Shown: one piece after another, positions 61,277-64,000 of the stretch
Position numbering within the stretch: position 1 is the first letter of the stretch
Layout: each line of letters begins with the position of its first letter
Assembly (NCBI RefSeq): GCF_001579845.1
Contig: NZ_CP007440.1
Location: forward strand, 7,276,029-7,340,028
DNA length: 64,000 nt
Direction of reading: 5' to 3'
DNA from: Rhodoplanes sp. Z2-YC6860
GTDB lineage: Bacteria > Pseudomonadota > Alphaproteobacteria > Rhizobiales > Xanthobacteraceae
The notes under the pieces: generated by a model
The model's input: the letters and a program-made list of their open reading frames with translations, nothing else
Database searches by the model: none
What the model was told of the DNA's origin: nothing
Program-made: the position numbers and the translations under genes

Positions 61277-64000
61277 ATGCTGCAAGGCTGGGTCGTCATA
61301 GCCGTAGCGCTCGGCTACATCGGCCTTTTGTTTCTGGTGGCAAGCTACGGCGACCGCGCCCGGCGGTTCGGCCGCCATAGCCGCGCGCGGCTGTGGATCT
61401 ATCCGCTGTCGCTGGCGATCTACTGCACCTCCTGGACCTTCTTCGGGTCGGTCGGATCGGCGTCGCGCAGCGGCTATGAGTTTCTGACCATCTATATCGG
61501 CCCGGTGCTGATGATCGGGCTGTTCGCGCCGCTGATCGGCCGTGTGGTGCGGCTCGCCAAGGCGCAGAACATCACCTCGATCGCCGACTTCATTGCGGCG
61601 CGCTACGGCAAGAGCCAGGCAGTGGCCGCGACCGTGGCCCTGATCGCGATCGTGGGCACCGTCCCCTACATCGCGCTGCAGCTCAAAGCGGTGTCGTTCT
61701 CGCTTGAAACCATCATCGCCCACGTCATGCCGAACGAGGCGGCCCGGCCGCTGCTTGGCGACATGGCGCTGTTCGTCGCCCTGTCGATGGCGGTGTTTGC
61801 GGTTCTGTTCGGTACCCGGCACATCGACGCCACCGAGCATCAGGACGGGCTGATGCTCGCGGTCGCGACCGAATCCATCGTCAAGCTGGTGACGTTCCTC
61901 GCGGTCGGCACCTTCGTCACGTTCTGGATGTTCGACGGGCCCATGGCGCTGTTCGGCAAGGCGATGCAGTCTCTGCCGGCAGCGTCGGTGCTGACCCGCG
62001 AGCCGGCCGCCGGCCCGTGGATCGCCTCGACGCTGCTCTCCTTCATCGCCATCCTGCTGCTGCCGCGGCAGTTTCATGTCGCCGTGGTCGAGAACAACGA
62101 CGAGCGCGAGATCAAGCGCGCGCGCTGGATGTTTCCGATCTATCTGGTGCTGATCAACCTTTTCGTGGTGCCGATCGCGATCGCGGGCCTGCTCACCTTC
62201 CCGGCCGGCAACGTCGATGGCGACATGTTCGTGCTGGCGCTGCCGCTCAGCGCCGGCTCCAACCTCTTCACCATCCTGGCCTTCGTCGGCGGGCTGTCGG
62301 CCGCGACCGCTATGGTGATCGTGGAGTCGGTGGCGCTCGCCATCATGGTCTCCAACGACATCGTCATTCCCTGGGTGTTGCAGCGGCGTCAAACGCTGAT
62401 CGAGGGCAGCGAGGATGTCGGCGCGCTGCTGCTCACCGTGCGGCGGCTCGCGATCTTCGCGATCCTGCTGTTTGCCTATTTTTATCACCGCTCGGCAGGC
62501 GATTCCCAGCTCGCGGCGATCGGCATCCTGGCCTTCGCGGCCATCGCCCAGCTCGCACCGGCCTTTTTCGGAGGCCTTGTCTGGCGCAACGCCACCGCCG
62601 GAGGTGCCATCGCCGGCATGACGATCGGCATCCTGACCTGGGCCTACACGCTGCTGCTGCCGACCTTCTGGGACAACACCTTTTTGGCGCAGGGACCGTG
62701 GGGCATCGAGTTGCTTCGCCCGCAACACCTGTTCGGTCTCGATCTGCCGCCGCTGGTCCATGGCGTGGTTTGGAGTCTCGCGCTCAATTTCCTGACCTAT
62801 ATCGGCTTCTCGATCCGCCGCGCGCCGCGGCCGATCGAGCGGATGCAGGCCGACGTGTTCGTGCCGACCCGCCTCGCTCCGATGGCGCCGGGCTTCAGGC
62901 TGTGGCGCTCATCGGTCACGGTTGGCGATCTGACCTCGACCGTCGCACGCTACCTCGGCGAGGACCGTACCCGCTCCTCGTTCGAGAGCTTTGCCGTGAC
63001 GCGGCGCATCAGCCTGCAGCCCCAGGTGGAAGCCGACGTCCAGTTGCTGCGCTATGCCGAACACCAACTCGCCTCGGCGATCGGCGCGGCCTCCTCGCGT
63101 CTTGTGCTATCGCTGCTGTTGCGCAAGCGCACGGTGTCGACAGAGGCCGCGCTGAAGCTGCTCGACGATGCGAATGCTGCGATCCACTACAACCGCGAGA
63201 TTCTGCAGACCGCGCTCGACCATGTGCGCCAGGGCATCGCGGTCTACGACAAGGAAATGCGGCTCGTCTGCTGGAACCGGCAGTTCGGCGAAATCCTCAA
63301 CCTGCCGCCGGAGCTGACGCGCGTGGGCGCCAATCTCGAGGAGATCGTCCGCTATAACGCCGAGCAGGGTGCGCTCGGCCCGGGCGACATCGAGACGCTG
63401 GTGCGCGCCCGACTCGAGCAATACGCCAGCACCGACGAGCCTTATCTCAAGCGCTTCATTGATCGCGGCCTGGTGGTCGAGATCCGCACCAACCGCATGC
63501 CGGACGGCGGCATCGTCACCACCGCGACCGATATCACGCCGAGCGTGGTCGCAGCCGAAGCGCTGGAACGCGCCAATGCCACGCTGGAGATGCGGGTGCG
63601 CGAGCGCACCGGGGAGCTCACCCGCCTGAACGCCGAACTCGGCCGCGCCAAGGCCGAAGCCGACGAGGCCAACATTTCCAAGACCCGCTTCGTTGCCGCA
63701 GCCAGCCACGACATCCTGCAGCCGCTGAATGCGGCGCGCCTCTACGTCACATCGCTGATGGAACGCCGCGACAAGGGCGACGATGCGCGCCTCGTCGAGA
63801 ATCTCGATGCCTCGCTCGACTCGGTCGAGGAAATCTTCAGCGCGCTGCTCGATATCTCGCGGCTCGACACCGGCGCGATGCGGCCCGAGCTGGTGAGCTT
63901 CCGTATCGATGAGCTGCTGCGCCAGCTCGAAGTCGAGTTCGCGCCGCTCGCCCACGAAAAAGGCCTCAAACTGAAATTCATGCCGTGCCGGCTCGCCATC
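61277..64000 (+). CDS. SSS-transporter-fused PAS sensor histidine kinase (3' partial)
   Basis: Open from ATG at 61277 to the window end (908 codons). Residues 1-~500 are a sodium:solute symporter-like membrane region (ALGYIGLLFLVASYGDRARR, CTSWTFFGSVGSAS, IYIGPVLMIGLFAPLI, and TSIADFIAARYGKSQ) with many helices. Residues ~625-740 hold a PAS-type domain (QGIAVYDKEMRLVCWNRQFGEIL), and a coiled-coil linker leads to FVAAASHDILQPLNAARLY, where H811 is the phosphoacceptor. The ATPase domain lies outside the window. Resembles CbrA/NahK-type kinases with a transporter-derived sensor. Partner regulator may be the divergent LuxR-type gene. Confidence 0.9.
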   Translation, partial: MLQGWVVIAVALGYIGLLFLVASYGDRARRFGRHSRARLWIYPLSLAIYCTSWTFFGSVGSASRSGYEFLTIYIGPVLMIGLFAPLIGRVVRLAKAQNITSIADFIAARYGKSQAVAATVALIAIVGTVPYIALQLKAVSFSLETIIAHVMPNEAARPLLGDMALFVALSMAVFAVLFGTRHIDATEHQDGLMLAVATESIVKLVTFLAVGTFVTFWMFDGPMALFGKAMQSLPAASVLTREPAAGPWIASTLLSFIAILLLPRQFHVAVVENNDEREIKRARWMFPIYLVLINLFVVPIAIAGLLTFPAGNVDGDMFVLALPLSAGSNLFTILAFVGGLSAATAMVIVESVALAIMVSNDIVIPWVLQRRQTLIEGSEDVGALLLTVRRLAIFAILLFAYFYHRSAGDSQLAAIGILAFAAIAQLAPAFFGGLVWRNATAGGAIAGMTIGILTWAYTLLLPTFWDNTFLAQGPWGIELLRPQHLFGLDLPPLVHGVVWSLALNFLTYIGFSIRRAPRPIERMQADVFVPTRLAPMAPGFRLWRSSVTVGDLTSTVARYLGEDRTRSSFESFAVTRRISLQPQVEADVQLLRYAEHQLASAIGAASSRLVLSLLLRKRTVSTEAALKLLDDANAAIHYNREILQTALDHVRQGIAVYDKEMRLVCWNRQFGEILNLPPELTRVGANLEEIVRYNAEQGALGPGDIETLVRARLEQYASTDEPYLKRFIDRGLVVEIRTNRMPDGGIVTTATDITPSVVAAEALERANATLEMRVRERTGELTRLNAELGRAKAEADEANISKTRFVAAASHDILQPLNAARLYVTSLMERRDKGDDARLVENLDASLDSVEEIFSALLDISRLDTGAMRPELVSFRIDELLRQLEVEFAPLAHEKGLKLKFMPCRLAI

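Noticed and set aside
61223..62761. 512-codon minus-strand frame opposite the SSS kinase
   Set aside because: Gln/Arg/Asp-rich antisense shadow; the plus strand encodes clear symporter and PAS/HisKA domains.

Overview
The window looks like a chromosome segment of an alphaproteobacterium of the order Rhizobiales (Bradyrhizobium / Xanthobacteraceae-like). The clues are Shemin-type 5-aminolevulinate synthase (hemA) behind an FNR/FixK box, a hisD - UPF0262 - low-molecular-weight phosphatase - maf block beside murA and lepB, several tricarboxylate-transporter (Bug/TctC) binding proteins, and a GAAC-N7-GAAC SOS box of the alphaproteobacterial type. The core is GC-rich; two accessory regions stand out by base use and content.

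Region 1 (1-11756) is the inner end of a genomic island anchored on the 3' end of tRNA-Phe (11757-11832); its far end lies outside the window. It has a P4-type integrase, an IS5-family insertion sequence, a parDE-like toxin-antitoxin pair, a two-gene cassette of a CD-NTase-like nucleotidyltransferase plus a PD-(D/E)XK/DUF6602 protein (candidate defence module), the end of a secreted beta-helix protein, an AraC/GlxA regulator with a hydrolase operon, and an SRAP (SOS-response-associated peptidase) gene sharing an SOS box with small uncharacterised genes.

Region 2 (11757-29741) is core: tRNA-Phe, a TctC-type protein, an mdtABC-like RND efflux operon, yacG, an acyl-CoA synthetase, a solitary higA-like regulator with its operator, and a minus-strand housekeeping run lepB, small basic protein, murA, DUF3574, DUF2948, hisD, UPF0262, ptp, maf.

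Region 3 (29817-53015) is a second island inserted at tRNA-Thr(GGT). A 48-bp copy of the tRNA 3' half (one mismatch) lies at its far end as attR. Inside are decayed integrase, hsdM and peroxiredoxin fragments and one intact gene of 20 kb encoding a 6727-residue repeat protein: FecR domain, poly-Gln and poly-Pro stretches, seven tandem 144-residue repeats, long near-identical segmental duplications in a 2700-bp register, three large divergent modules and a HAF-repeat C-terminus.

Region 4 (53016-64000) is core again: a secreted phosphatase-superfamily protein, a periplasmic metallo-beta-lactamase-fold protein, a TctC-type gene with a frameshifted signal peptide, an isochorismatase-like hydrolase, hemA, an AbrB-type membrane protein, a short LuxR-type regulator, and the start of a divergent transporter-linked (SSS) PAS histidine kinase that runs off the window.
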